The position numbers and the translations under genes were made by a program. A DNA stretch of 64,000 nucleotides from Gnetum montanum (Eukaryota; Streptophyta; Gnetopsida; Gnetales; Gnetaceae): NCBI GenBank assembly GCA_015680685.1, contig MNCI01000852.1, positions 474,640 to 538,639 on the forward strand, read 5' to 3'. This document shows, piece after piece, positions 46,354-58,240 of this stretch. Each line of letters opens with the position of its first letter. Positions within the stretch are counted from its first letter, which is position 1. The notes under the pieces were generated by a model. The model saw nothing but the letters and a program-made list of their open reading frames with translations. It was not told where the DNA came from and ran no database searches.

Positions 46354-48601
46354 TTGATGTCTGGAGGAATTCACCCAAGAGGTGTCGACAAAGAAGTGCA
46401 AATAGCATGAACAAACAAGTACCAAACATTAACCATTAGCCCTTGGTTGGATATTATCGCACCGTTTTCAAAAGTACATGGGATTGAGGGGATGTGGTTC
46501 AAGATGCAAGGGATTGTAACTGGGGGAGGTCAAGAGTTGATCAAGGGTGATGATTACTGCCAGGATTTGTGGGAGAGGAATGCTCTCTCATGAACAAGTT
46601 ATGTCATTGATCTTTGTCAACAGCCGGGTTTTCAGTAGACACAGAACCAAGACATAGGAGGTGCGTTCTTTGGAGAAATGGGACTCTTAAAGAATGTCTA
46701 CGAGGCTTGTTGTAAACATCCAAAGCCACGTGATGATCTGCAACATGGTCTCTTTGAGACATAAGTGTAACTATTTTTTCAAGACAATTACCTTCTCGTC
46801 TGGGGCTTGTATGAGAATGGCCAATAGTCTTTTTTTTATGATGTCAACGGGGTCATGAAGACCTTTTTCATACATTTTTCTCTTTGACCTTTTATGCTTT
46901 TTCTTTTCTCTTTATTTTTTCTTTTCCTTTTTCTTCATTTTTTTCTTTTCTCAGTCTTTTTGAAAGAGCTTACTTTTTGTGTTGTGCTCGTGTTTGAGCA
47001 CTTGCATTTTGCATTATGTACTGTGTATCATGTTTTGCGTTGCAACTGCTTAGAGAGTTACAATGTGCAATAGTGTATCAAGAGTTTTGAGGTGAGCAGA
47101 ATGTATTAGGGGGGTGTAATTGAATAGGCTAAGGGGAGCATGATGGGGAAATAGGGGATACATTGGGAGTCGGGAATGTACTTATGAACGGATTGATTAA
47201 ACCAGTCGTGTGCGTCAGGAAAAATGTGATACCTTGTCGTCATGATAAAGTGCATCTATGCACGAACGCCTCAGAAGTGTCATCCTGCAAACACAACTCC
47301 AAGAAGACAAGAAAACCACAAATGAAACAATCAGCTAAACACTTTAAACAAGGAGATGGAGTCACCACGTGCAATTTTTAAAGTAGACAGAATCATGAAC
47401 AACATTAGCCTCATTAAGGCCCATGAGATGAATTATGTAACAAGTCTTTGTGAAACATGAATAGCTAATTGTAGCGACACATCTTTTTAAATTTTTCCTG
47501 GTCGTCGATGATGTCACTAATTTATAGTCTTAGTGGACTATTGTGGGTTAGTTTCACATCATAACCCCTTGGATGAAGCCAGTTTAGCATCGTGGCAGAC
47601 GGTGCATTGCTAGTTTATAGTCATGGAAGACAGTGAAGAGGTAAACTAGTTTATAGTCTTAGTGGACTTTGGATGCTAGTTTCATGTCATGGTGGACGGA
47701 TGTAGCAATTTAGTGTCATACCAGATAGAACTCTGTGGTATCAGTTTTAAGTCATGATGCCAAGACTATTTTGTGGTATCAGTTTTAAGTCATGATGCCA
47801 AGACTANNNNNNNNNNNNNNNNNNNNNNNNNNNNNNNNNNNNNNNNNNNNNNNNNNNNNNNNNNNNNNNNNNNNNNNNNNNNNNNNNNNNNNNNNNNNNN
47901 NNNNNNNNNNNNNNNNNNNNNNNNNNNNNNNNNNNTGATGCCAGGACTACTTTGTGGTATCAGTTTTAAGTCATGATGCCAGGACTACTCTGTAGTATCA
48001 GTTTTAAGTCATGATGCTAGGACTGCTCTGTGGTATCAATTTTAAGTCATGATGCCAGGACTGTTCTGTGCCAGTTTATAGTCATAGCGGACTGATGCTT
48101 ACCTTGCTTGTGTAAAGTGTGATGCTGCATGCATGGTCATGCTATGTGCCTGCGAGATCCTACAAAAAATCAACTAGGAAGAAAACAACATCAAGCGACA
48201 CCTACCATACATAGAGTTAAAATGTATGAATGAAAGAAAAGTAATGCAAAAAGTGATAGTTTTAGGCCGTTCTGGGCCGTAAGCTAGTTTAAGGCCTTTT
48301 TGGGCCATGTGTTTTTGTAGTTTTATGTTTTTCAAATGCACTGTGTGAACTAAGTTGACAAATCTGTAAACAAAGCAAAATGCGTGATCTAAGTGAGCGG
48401 GAAAAATGTAAACGCGTAGGCTAGTGCAATGTAAAAAATAGTCAAAAAATGCATGTCAGAGGGGTAGACAGAAGGTAGGCAAGCATCAAGCACATTTTCA
48501 GCCAAGGAAGAGTCTTGGTCATGTATTTGCTTCCTAGCTAGGCATGGATTAGGGAGCATGCAAGGTTTAGGGTCCTCTGGGGGGTTGTTGGCTTCAACCA
48601 C
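46354..48601 (-). other. El-6 non-coding region where pol would be expected
   Basis: No RT, RNase H or integrase motif in any frame. It includes a pyrimidine-rich plus-strand tract (46850-46965), the minisatellite (47520-48085) and an assembly gap. The position, between protease and polypurine tract, is where a complete Tat element keeps pol. Confidence 0.75.
47520..48085. repeat. 38-bp minisatellite in El-6, partly in an assembly gap
   Basis: Units of 38 bp (TGTGGTATCAGTTTTAAGTC then ATGATGCCAGGACTACTC) begin at 47734, 47772, 47953, 47991 and onward to 48066, at least six copies. Ns at 47807-47935 hide more or mark a collapsed array. To the left (47520-47730) lie looser relatives built on TAGTTTATAGTC-TAG-GGAC. 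Copy number is therefore uncertain. Confidence 0.85.
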
Positions 48602-49312
48602 TCATTCGGGTGTGTTAGCCTTAAGGGTTGCGGTGGTTGTCATAGGTGTATCATTAAGAAAATCTTCTTCCAAAACTTGCACCATGTCTATGTCGTGGAT
48701 AGTTGAAGAGGAAACATTATCACCATGGATGATAACTTGACCACCTTTGTATGGAAGGTGGATTTCTTGGTGGATGGGAGAGGAGATGGCCCTTAGTTGA
48801 GCTAGCCAAGGCCTACCTAGAATCATGTTGAAACTTGGAATCTTCTCTATGACAGTGAAATCTATGCTAGCGGGGAATTACTCTCCCGCTACAAAGGCTA
48901 AGTTGATTATACCCTTGCCTGTGACATGTGATCCATTGAAGGATTTTAGACATGTGGTTTTGGTTGGCCTGATTTCATCTGCCAGGCCTAGCTTATCGAT
49001 GATGGAGTACAGGACTACATTCGTTGCTGCACCATCATCAACATGCACTCTGCGGATGGTGCACTGCCCAACACAAATGCTAATGGATAGTGGAGTTGTT
49101 GTGACTTCCCCTCGTTCAGGGTTGACTTTAACTACATCGTCGTAGAAGGCTAAGGTATTTGAACCCAATCCTTGTGGTTTCTGTTGTGAAATCGTTGCAC
49201 GGATGGATTCTTCGTTTGCAGGGATGTCCTCTATAATAGGAATGGATGCTAATTTTTGAGCCAAGGCTTCGTGGTGAGTGATTGAAGTCATGACCAGGTC
49301 ATACAAACTCAT
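48602..49312 (-). pseudogene. El-6 aspartic protease
   Basis: Minus-strand motifs are VHVDDGAATNVVLYSIIDKLGL (active-site region, about 49060-48995), KSFNGSHVTGKGIINLAF, then MILGRPWLAQLRAISSPIHQ (48826-48767). The D-D-G-A active site and ILGRPWL motif fit Ty3/gypsy Tat-type proteases. One stop near 48876 splits it. Its frame differs from gag, which ends at 49360, so the join is a frameshift, either programmed or mutational. Confidence 0.85.
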
Positions 49313-49359
49313 CGTTGTGTTCTTCTATTTTAGCACTTGTTTTACTTGGGCTAGTGCAA

Positions 49360-51996
49360 CTATAAAGTCTGTGTTGTTGGTCGTTGTGTTGGCTTTGACT
49401 TCCTCCGTGAAGCTTGAGAGACAAACCTCTCGGGAGGGGGACTTAGGCTTGGTTTGCTTGGGGTAGGGGCCCCAGTGTTTAGTTGTTGTTTGCTAGTTGT
49501 GGCCTTTGCTTCGGCCATGGGAGTTGCGAGATGCTCGTTTGTCCTCTTGCATTCCCATTTGGTGGGCTTACTTGGGTTGCTAGTGGGGTCAACCCTTGAA
49601 GGAGGAGGGATTGAGATGTTGCCCACTATTGGGCTTCGGGTAGGTGAGGGGCCATCTTGTTGTGGCACTCTTATGACAAAAGGTTGCTTAGTAGTTTTTG
49701 TTATTGCGCCATGCCAGTTTAACGTCTTAGCATATGAGTCATGCCAATTTAACGTCTTAGCGGACGATGTCTGTGGAGCCTTGACCAGAAAGGGTGTTGT
49801 GGATGCCTGGGGTGGCACCTTGATAACAAAGGGAGGCCTCTTGTTTGTGGGGGTTGGGGGAATCCTTGCCTTGCTAGGAGACACACGGATCACAAAAGGT
49901 TTTTGCACAGGTTTGGGCTTGCCCCCTATGCTAATTAAGTTTATGACATAGGAGGCATCGTTTGTGTTGGATTGACTTGCCGTGTCAATCACTAGTTGGC
50001 CTTGTTCTATCATTCCCTGCAAGTCATCTTGCAAGGCACGACAGTTGTTTGTACTATGACCAGCCATTTGATGGTAATGATAGTATTGGTCAAATTTAAA
50101 ATGTTGTGGGATCGGGGGCTCATTTGGTACTGCTAAGGTGGGGTTTCTTAGTAGCTCGCAGTACCTATCATGTCTTTGATGGGTAATATCTGACACATGT
50201 TTGTGTTGGATTTGCCCAGCTTTCAAGAGTTGCTCTAATAGTTGAGAGGGTTGCATCGGTAGTGGTGTATACTTTGAGCAGTCCTTGCGCTGATAGTTGG
50301 GTTCTGGGGTGGTCCCTGTTGATGTAGGTAAGTTGGAAAAGTTGGTGGCTTTGTTAGCTGGGGCTTTAGGTTGCTTAGCTTTTGGGCCCCAGTTGGTTGC
50401 TTTTGTGATTGCGGCTACTGTTGCCTCGGTTGTGTTTTGCCTGCGAGTATGTTTGTTTTTGTAGGCCACATAAGCTGGGTCATTACTTGTTTGTGCAGCC
50501 TCTTCTATGTCTTTAATTTGTACAAATGCCTGACTCAAAGTATGGGGTTTTAGATAATAGATCTTTGATTTAATGAAGTTATTTGTGGCTGCCTTAAGGA
50601 TGGTAAGTAGATACGTTTCAGGAATAGGCTCATGAAGTTCATTCAGGGCTACACTCCATCTTTGGATAAATTTCTGTACTGGCTCTAAAGGCGCTTGTTT
50701 AATTTGAATCAAGCTATCTAATGTGGCTTCAGGTTTCAGATTGTATTTGAAATGGGTGACAAACTGGTGTAACAAATCTTCCAAAGAAGATATAGAGCTA
50801 TGGGGTAAGGCTCGGTACCAGTCTAAGGCTCTTCCTATTAAGGACATAGCAAACACACGCAAAATTACATGGGGCCATGCTTGAAGCAAAAGACTTTTAG
50901 TTTGGAATGTCACTAGGTGGGCATTTGGGTCTTCCTCTCCATTGTACTTGGTCAACTGAGGTAACGAGACTTCCTTTGGCAAGGTTAAGGGTGGAACTGA
51001 GGGGTCAATTGGGTCATCTTAATAGAAATCTAGTACTTTGACTTCCTCATTGTTCAAAGTTTTAAGGATTTTTAATTCCTCTACCAAAGAGTGCATCATT
51101 TTTTGTGTGTCTGCCCATTCTTGGGCGGTAGGCAAACCAGTGGATTGAGTGGATTGTGGATGATAATGATTTAATTGTTGCATTGTTTGTGGAAAGAAAG
51201 GTTGTTGGGCTAACATTTGTTTTGGTGGGATGGTATTTGGGACTGAGACTACTGGTGGAACCCACTGCCCAACCACAGGTTGTGAGGTAACACCTTGAAT
51301 GTGTTGGGTTGGAGTAATCAATGGTGCTCCATGGATCTACACCTGAGGTATGTAATGGGTGGATGTGGAAGCTGGTATGATCTATGGCATTCCAATTACT
51401 TGAGGTCGAAAGATTGACCCTACATTAGTTTGGGGAGGGAGTTGTTGGGACTGTACTTGTGGAGGAATGATGGAAGTGAACACATCAAAGTGAATATTAT
51501 TGGGTACAGAGAAGATATGGATGGAAGTAGGTACCTCTTGTTGGGAAACTGGTGCTTGAGTGTTTGCGGATGATGAAGGAAGCATCGTTTCTTCCATGAA
51601 AGGGTGGAACAATGGGTTTGTGTAGGCATGGGGACTAACAGTATGGTAGGAATCTCCATGTTCAGATTAGGTTGCAAAATCATCTTCCTCATCTTGATGC
51701 TCTATTGGCGGTAGCTGTAAGGCTTGACTTCTAGCCATAAGAAGCTGGGATATGAGTTTATGATGGTGTTCAGACAACGGGATTATATCAAATGCTGAAG
51801 GGATGAACTCATGACCTCCTTTGTGGACAAGTTCATTGTCTCATTTTGCTTCCCTTTCCACATGATTGATAGGCAAGTTGGCTTGGATTTTTACACAAAT
51901 CAAGTTATATTGTTCAGGGCTTAGTGTGGCTTGCTTTGGTTGGATTGTGGTATCAAACGTGTTAGGCATTGATGTGGAAGGTTGATCTGGATTCAT
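49360..51996 (-). pseudogene. El-6 gag
   Basis: The minus-strand start is MNPDQPSTSMPNTF (51996). A P/Q-rich N-terminal half contains three stops (near 51841, 51664 and 51380) and a TAA at 51019. The second half is open for 540 codons (50982-49360). It has the capsid core PQLTKYNGEEDPNAHLVTFQ, ALDWYRALPHSSISSLEDL, QFVTHFKYN and RWSVALNELHEP, and a YYHYHQMAGHSTNNCRAL zinc-knuckle remnant (HQ replaces the first Cys pair). A repeated FVIRV-P / FVIKVPP and NWH-Y segment (49870-49660) follows. The core matches Tat/Ogre-type gag. Confidence 0.88.
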
Positions 51997-52311
51997 ATTC
52001 ACAAATTGGGTTGTGAAAGTTGCTATTTGTAGAGAATGGCTAAGTTTGAAAATAAAAAAAAAAAGAAAAAAAATGACTAAATCTACTGGTAGCAGGAAAA
52101 TGGATAAGTGTAAAAATGAAAGAAAAAAAATGCTAAGTATGAAAATGTAGCGAAAAAAATGCTAAGTGTGAAAACTGCTAAAAATGGCCAAATCTAGCGC
52201 TACACTTGCTACCCTGGAGCTTGCTATGCTCTGAGAACTTGGTATGCTCTCTAGAACATCTAGAGTTTTGACTAAGTGCTAATAAAAAATGTAGACAAAA
52301 ATGGTTCAGGC

Positions 52312-52333
52312 CCTCCTTCTAGTGCCAAAAACA
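52312..52333 (-). other. El-6 candidate primer binding site
   Basis: Minus strand TGGCACTAGAAGGAGGG starts about 6 bases inside the 5' LTR. TGG start fits a tRNA 3' CCA. The primer tRNA is not assigned. It differs from the tRNA-Asp site of the other elements. Confidence 0.55.
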
Positions 52334-53955
52334 GTACTGACCTAAATCGTCGGTGTAAGGCTGGAAGGGAAACAGACACCGAGAGATCGTCGGGAAGCCA
52401 TAGCGCACCCTACCTTCGCCTGAGGGCAAGCTAGAAAAGTAAACGAAGGTAGAGTTCCTTGGCTGGTCTGCACGCAAATCAACCAAGGACTTCCCTGAGC
52501 GTAAGCTATGGCTAGCGTTAGGGTTATCGTGAACGGGATGTAAACGGAATGCAAACAGCGATACGTAATATAAATAGAGCATACTGAATTATAAAGAAAG
52601 CGTAAACAGAGCTATATTGTAAACAAAGCATAAATCGAAGTAAATAATGTAGATGGAAGGCAATAATGAAACTGTATTATATTGTTTTTAAAAAAATGTG
52701 CACCGGTCAAAGCGTAGTTGCACACGTGTGAATGAAAAGTCAAACACCTAGCCTTGGGATGATATGATGTGATGATGCGATGATGTGATGTGATGAACGT
52801 GAGAAATGCTTGGATGCCACTAGTCAGGTGTGCCGAGCACCCAAGGATTGCAGGTTCTGTTCTCTATCAGAATTTCCAATCTCTCCAATTTTTTCCTCCC
52901 AGTTTATGTGAATTGATAGGGTATGTATAGGGTTGGACCGGGCTTGGGCACGAAATCCAAGAATGGAATCAACAGCTGTGAGATGAGAGGAAAGCAGATC
53001 TAGTGACATGTGTCCCATGGATAGTTGGCACGAGTTGGATGTGTGTTGGATAGTTGCATTCTTTGACCAGGTTCAATGTATCTATGTTGGATAGTTGTGC
53101 ACGATTTGGATGTGTGTTGGATAGTTACATTCTTTAACTAGGTTCAATGTATCTATGTTGGATAGTTGTGCACGCGTTGGATGTGTGTTGGCAAGCTACA
53201 TTCTTGACCAGGTACATTGCATTTTACAATTTATGGGTTATTCAAGCCCATGAAAGTACATTTAATTTAGACCATGAGGACTTGACATGCCCACAAATGG
53301 GAATTTATAATGAAATGTACAACAAGAGAAATTTGACTGCCCAACGTGACCTACAGTGTGACTTGCAATGTGACCTCCAAAACTTGCAATTTTGAGCTGA
53401 AATCTGGAATTTCTGAAGGTTGGGACCCATAGTTATCAATAGTGACCCTGAGGACAACTTACACCCTTGAAATCAAGTCATTTTGGCTCAGTTTTGGGGC
53501 TCTAAAAGTTGGTGACGCTGATCCTTACGCTGTGCAACATCTGGAAAAGTAACCCTAGCGTCACCAAGTCAAAATGGCATATTTGAGGCCCACATCTTGA
53601 TTTTTTGGAGGCTGGGAGTTGCTAGGGACCTTGGTGAAGGTCATGGGTGATCCTTGTGCTTGATTTCAGCCTGTTTTGACTCAATTTCAGGGCTCCAAAA
53701 GTTGGTGACGCTGATCCTTACGCTATGCAGGTCTGAAAAAGTAACCAAAGTGTACTTAGCCAAAACCAAACATTTTGAACCTAAAACTTTTGATTCTAGA
53801 TGCTGGAAGTTGGCATAGTTGCTTGTTGAATCATGGGCCATCAGGGGCTATTTTGAAGGCCTCCAAGTTTGGTCACGTTGTACTCATGTTGGGTAGTAGC
53901 ATGACTTAGCTTGATTCTTGTCTAAAAGTGCTAGGCCAAAATTAGTGGTGTTTCA
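52334..53955 (-). repeat. El-6 5' LTR (about 1622 bp)
   Basis: Pairs end to end with 44716-46339, differing by scattered point changes and a few small indels. It carries the same 68-bp tandem units (53030-53215) and GATGATGTGATG tract. Divergence between the two LTRs shows the insertion is not recent. Confidence 0.9.
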
Positions 53956-54259
53956 GCCATCGTTCATGCCACCAATGCCATGTGGGCCAGAGGCTGGTGA
54001 AGGTTCATCAGAACCACTGCCACTAGAGATGATGTGATCTTCTCTTGCAATTTTTGCATCTTTCAACACGGTAGAGAATCCAGGACTGTCAGGGTGTTCA
54101 ATTTTATCTCTAAACACCACCATTTTGTAATTTGTCCTTCTCTATACACTCGGGCACGTGGCGCATCATGTGTGTGTGTCATATGTGTGTGTCTTGTGTG
54201 TTGTAATAAAATGTCCATACCTTCCAAATTGTAGAGGAACTCAAGGATGAGTTTTTACT

Positions 54260-54273
54260 CACTCGTGGGGGTA
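54260..54273 (+). other. El-5 polypurine tract
   Basis: TCACTCGTGGGGGTA precedes the 3' LTR, with GAGGATGAGTTTTTACT upstream as in El-3 and El-8. Confidence 0.85.
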
Positions 54274-55165
54274 TGATGAAGTGCTAAACAGTCGACACAT
54301 CGACTAGGTGGCATATACACGACTGTGTCAACGTGTCCCCATTGATGCATCCCTCCATGCATCAATGTGGCCCCATTTACGCAAAGCATGTTTCAGCCTA
54401 TAAATAAGTGGGCTTCCACCATACTTAGGTAGCTTTTTGGTAGTTGTAGCGAAGCTCTTGCAGTTTGTTTCCGTGAGAGTTAGAATATTTTTCAAGTGCC
54501 CATAGTAGGTGTAAGAAAGATGTCCAACTTTTTATTTGAGCACTGATGTACCTGAGCCCATTGGTGTGAATGGCAATAAAGACAAGCTTTTCAAGTATTC
54601 CTTGCAGCAATTGGGCTTAGTCATTTGATGCATTTAATAGTTTAATATTTCTATGCTTTTATAATTCCTTAAGTTTTCATTGTTATTATTTTAATCGCTA
54701 TTGCTCTTTTATAGTTCATAGAAACCATAAATATGACCATCTTGAACTTAAACCCAACACTTGGCAGCCCAGTGACACTTAACATCTGGTAACCTAGTAG
54801 TGGTTAGGGGATGCTTAGGATGTGCATGGAAGATGGGATCAGATACTTATGCTAGGAAAAGTTAAGATATAGATTAGGATAATTATAGATTATGTAATAT
54901 TTCATTCCTTACTTTCCATTCCAAGAATTAGATGCTAGAAGATAAAGTGAAAAAGCCATAAAAATCAGTTGCCTAAATCTCACTTAACCATCGCAATTAG
55001 AACATCACAAGTGAGGTTGGAAAGACAACGACCATTCTAACCAAAGGTTTTGCTGGTTAAGGTATGGTGTATGCAAAGTGCTTACAGTCTATGGAATTCG
55101 ACCGAGTCGCATGTGAACGCCTGTGATTCGCATGGTTGGGCGTAGGGGTACTTAGCCGCTCCTCA
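54274..55165 (+). repeat. El-5 3' LTR (892 bp)
   Basis: It starts TGATGAAGTGCTAAA and ends GCTCCTCA. It is the same sequence class as 33439-34316, with many C-to-T and G-to-A differences (e.g. GTCGACGCAT versus GTCAACGTGT), as expected of methylated-cytosine decay. Confidence 0.92.
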
Positions 55166-55170
55166 CAAGT

Positions 55171-55637
55171 GTAACTTAAACTGCCTTTCAGTAGCGTGTC
55201 TCTCGCTCTATTCAAAAAAGAATGGCATTTGGATAAATTTTCTTAACATGAAAACATCATACTTAAAAGATAATGAATTAACCACTTTAACTACCCTATC
55301 ACTAGCTCCATGATAGAATTAGGGATAAATGGAAAACTATTTATGATCAACCATTTCTTTTATGTATCTTCATGTAACCTAGCAAGTGATAGGTTTTGCT
55401 AGTTACGACATTACATGGAACAAATTTTTCTCCTAAAGTTTTTATTTCAAATGCCTTTCATGTCCATGTTATGGTCATGGCTCTTTTTCCATTAAATTTT
55501 TTGGTTTAAAAAAAACGAGGCAAAGATGTATAACACTAGTTTTTAAGTTTATCATAGAATGTTCATTTTACTTAATCATGCAATGGCTAACATATTACCC
55601 TATAATTTAAATATGCAAAGAAATTAAACACCCATGT
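55171..55637. other. Spacer between El-5 and El-7
   Basis: AT-rich, no coding frame and no recognisable repeat. It is host sequence or very old repeat. Confidence 0.5.
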
Positions 55638-56553
55638 TGATGAGTGACAAGGTATCCCTACACTCAACCATATGAATATGAGCATAGCACGTGCGATCCG
55701 GTCGAACTCCGTAGACTAAGTGCCTACACGCCTCATGGAACACTTAAGGTTAACCATTCGTTGTCTTCCCAAACTTACTTGTAGTTGACATGATGTATGG
55801 TTAAGCAAGTCTGAGGTATATTATTTTTATATCTTTTTATGTTTTATGTCTCCTATGCTAATAAGGTGAAGGGTTGAGAAACTAATTACTAACTCTAACT
55901 AATGACTAAGTCTAAATTACCTAGCTTTAGCATCTGTTCCCACTTACCATACATACCTTGAACCGATGCAACCGTGGCTACCAAATGCTAATCGTTGCTG
56001 AGATCACCACGCGTACACACGTGCTCGAAGTGGTCGTACTGAGGCACTTAACTAGGAGGAGAGGGTGAGAGAATCTAATCTAGCCTAAGTGTGATGATCA
56101 TCCATTCCTTGATCATCCGTACACATCCTTAAATGCTCGTAATCAAGTCGTACTCATTCCGTGTTACTAGGAGATAAGGGTAAGAGAGAAAGCAATAAAC
56201 AACATTAAATAAAATCCTATTCCATGCACTGCAAGGTTTATCTAGGAAGTTCATCTTTATTTCCGTACACAACTTGTGTTTAGGTACAATGTTGCTCGAA
56301 TAAAGATTCGTTCACTTTAGGAGTCCTACTGTGGACGCATGGAAAATATTCTATCTTTGGAGTGATTAATCTGCTAGAGTTTCCCTACTGTCTAGCCTAG
56401 GATGAGGAAATAAGGGAGAGCCACCTCTTATTTATAGATTTTGCGATGCACCGTGATATCACGTATGCGATATCGCAGGGGATGATGTGATATCACGACG
56501 GCTGTGATATCACGTACACGATATCGCGGCCCATGTGATATCACATCTCATCA
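55638..56553 (-). repeat. El-7 3' LTR (916 bp)
   Basis: Plus-strand limits are TGATGAGTGACAAGG and ATCTCATCA. U3 (56445-56550) carries five GATATC palindromes with CACGTATGC/CACGTACAC links. TATA lies near 56435. It adjoins the tract TACCCCCATGAC (minus GTCATGGGGGTA). Confidence 0.9.
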
Positions 56554-57156
56554 TACCCCCATGACTAAATGAAAATGCATCCTTGAGTTCCTTACAAAAT
56601 ATTGGGAAGGTATGGGATTATTGAGGTGAATGGAACTAATGGGATGACATGTGAACAGATCATCATTACAAGACTTGACAAAATTGGTGTTCATAACAAG
56701 GGTGAACACCTTATTACATTGACATTAGGTCTTAGTTGGCAGCTTGAGAGAAAGAGAGAGAAAGAAGTGTTGTTGCTACCAACACCAAGATTGTGCCTTT
56801 CGTTGTCCATCGGTAAGCGTGTCATCGATCTTGCTCCTTGCATAGCTGCTGTAGCACTGCTCCATTCCATGTGTTCCCTCCAGATCTGGTCCATTATTGC
56901 ATGATCTCCATCTACACATACAACACAATCTTATATTAGCAAGGGTAAATGAATCATCATGTAATTAATACCTTGCTTCGGTGTAAGTCCATTAGCTAGG
57001 TTGTGGTATGGCTGATATGGATATGGAGATATATTAATGATGACTATCGAAGGTGTAGGGGTTAGGAAAAAATCAAAAAAATTTGGGGCTAGGAGAAAAT
57101 CGAAAAAATCGGGCCATGTACCCGCATGACTAATCGTGAACCTCTAGTAGCATTAG
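56554..57156 (-). other. El-7 internal 3' region with truncated ORF2 start
   Basis: It corresponds to El-8 62940-63570. A minus-strand frame (56894-56691, MDQIWREHMEWSSATAAMQG) aligns with El-8 63206-63448. Coiled-coil ORF2 is missing, so the deletion is shared with El-8 and older than both insertions. Confidence 0.65.
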
Positions 57157-58099
57157 TGATGAGACACTGATTGCACAAGCCGCGATATCGCGTACGTGAT
57201 ATCGCGTCTTTCCCTACGATATCGCGTATGCGATATCGTGGTCTGCCACCATATCTATAAATAAGAGGTGGCACTCCCCTCATTTCTCATCCTAGGCGTA
57301 AAGTAGCGAAGCTCTGGCGGATTGATCACCCCAGAGATAGAATATTTTCCATGTGCCCGTAGTAGGAGTCCCCCAAGTGAACGGTTCTTTATTCGAGCAG
57401 CTTTGTACCTAAACACAAGTTGTGTACAGCAATAAAGACAAGCTTTGTGGATAAACCTTGCAGTGCATGGATAGTTTAATTAATGTTATTTACTGCTTTC
57501 CTAGTAATGCGGCATGAGTACGACTTGGTTACGAGCATTGACGAACGTGTACGGCTAGCCAAGGAATCGGCTACTCATCGCGAGTAGATTCTCTCAACCC
57601 TTTCCTCGTAGAACATGGGACAAGTACGACTTAATTACGAGCATCTATGGATGTGTACAGCTAGTCAAGGAATCAGCTGCTTATCACACTTAGGTTAGTT
57701 AAGTGCCTCAGTACGACTACTTCGAGCACGTGCGTTACGTGTGGTGATCCCAGTAACGATTAGCGTTTGGTAGCCACAGTTGCATAGTTTAGGGTGTGTA
57801 CGGCAAGTGGGAACGGATGCTGACGCTAGGACTTAGTGCTGTAGTTAGAGTTAGTTTTAGTTCCTCAACCCTTTACATCTTAGCATAGTAGAAAACCGAG
57901 AAATACCAAAAAAATCATATACCTCAGACTTGCTTAACCATACACCGTGACACATACAAGCAAGCCTTGGAAGAGAACGAACGATTAACCCCAAGCGTTC
58001 CTTGTGGCGTTTAGGCATTTAGTCTGCGGAGTTCGACCGGATCACGTGTGCTATGCTCATTTCGTATGGTTGAGTGTAGGGGTACCTCACCACTCATCA
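57157..58099 (+). repeat. El-8 5' LTR (943 bp)
   Basis: It starts TGATGAGACACTGATTGCAC and ends CTCATCA. U3 has GATATCGCG palindromes (57182-57240), TATA CTATAAATAAG (57253-57263), and AATAAAG polyadenylation (57429 region). Its 5' LTR array is shorter than that of its 3' LTR. Confidence 0.92.
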
Positions 58100-58100
58100 T

Positions 58101-58118
58101 TGGCGCCGTTGCTGGGGA
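58101..58118 (+). other. El-8 primer binding site (tRNA-Asp)
   Basis: TGGCGCCGTTGCTGGGGA, one difference from the exact complement of the plant tRNA-Asp 3' end. Best-preserved site in the window. Confidence 0.9.
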
Positions 58119-58240
58119 TTCAGTGTTTTTACGCCAATTGAACATAAGGGATATCACTCACATCATTGTGAGCTTTAACGAACCTTCGGGTTAATCAGTT
58201 AATTAAGAACATAAATAACGGTAAATAGCACACCATTAAG

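Larger units (their letters stand above)
44716..53955 (-). mobile_element. El-6: Tat/Ogre-like non-autonomous element (gag-protease, no RT)
   Basis: LTRs of about 1.62 kb (44716-46339 and about 52334-53955) are flanked by exact target duplications GCCAT (44711-44715 and 53956-53960). Minus-strand order is 5' LTR, primer binding site, gag (51996-49360), protease (49312-48602), a long non-coding region with a 38-bp minisatellite, polypurine tract and 3' LTR. No RT, RNase H or integrase motif is present. It inserted close to the end of El-5 ORF2, so it is younger than El-5. Confidence 0.92.
42730..54038 (+). pseudogene. El-5 ORF2, interrupted by El-6
   Basis: The ATG (42730) follows TTCGATTGTAG, again a 3' splice-site-like sequence. 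The first part (42730-44715) shares the N-terminus (MTPKPRHPREEGPSQP), the GPFLENAPKDVKLQLQNSPMWP segment (about 43047-43105), and a coiled coil (43470-44460, e.g. NHELTRDEAF, ENQNLSMEEVQALQQK). The region matching El-3 19330-20180 is largely deleted here. El-6 sits at 44716-53955. The last 26 or so codons resume at 53961 and stop at TGA 54036-54038. It also has stops near 43004, 43140 and 43681, so it was already decaying or has decayed since. Confidence 0.78.
33439..55165 (+). mobile_element. El-5: Athila-like Ty3/gypsy element with gag, pol and ORF2, carrying a nested insertion
   Basis: LTRs 33439-34316 and 54274-55165 lie between exact target duplications CAAGT (33434-33438 and 55166-55170). 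Internal order is tRNA-Asp-type primer binding site, gag, protease, RT, RNase H, integrase, non-coding spacer, internal promoter, ORF2 (interrupted by El-6) and polypurine tract. The RT box reads VFMDDFSTYG, typical of the Athila lineage. Without El-6 and its duplicated 5 bp it would be about 12.5 kb. It is the only element here with pol, and the structural relative that could have mobilised El-2/El-3-type elements. This copy is inactivated by stops and frameshifts. Confidence 0.93.
55638..57156 (-). mobile_element. El-7: 3' end of a minus-strand Athila-like element, interrupted by El-8
   Basis: The 3' LTR (55638-56553) and polypurine tract are followed by 600 bp of internal sequence homologous, inverted, to El-8 62940-63570. 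El-8 inserted at 57157. The left target repeat candidate is ATTAG (57152-57156) and the right copy lies outside the window. The rest of El-7 should continue beyond 64000. A minus-strand ATG preceded by TGTGTAG (56910 region) matches the El-8 ORF2 start site. Confidence 0.85.

Noticed and set aside
47773-47976. Open frame across the Ns
   Set aside because: Assembly gap inside a minisatellite.
49360-50982. 540-codon open frame as a host gene
   Set aside because: It carries Tat/Ogre gag motifs and lies between paired LTRs of El-6.
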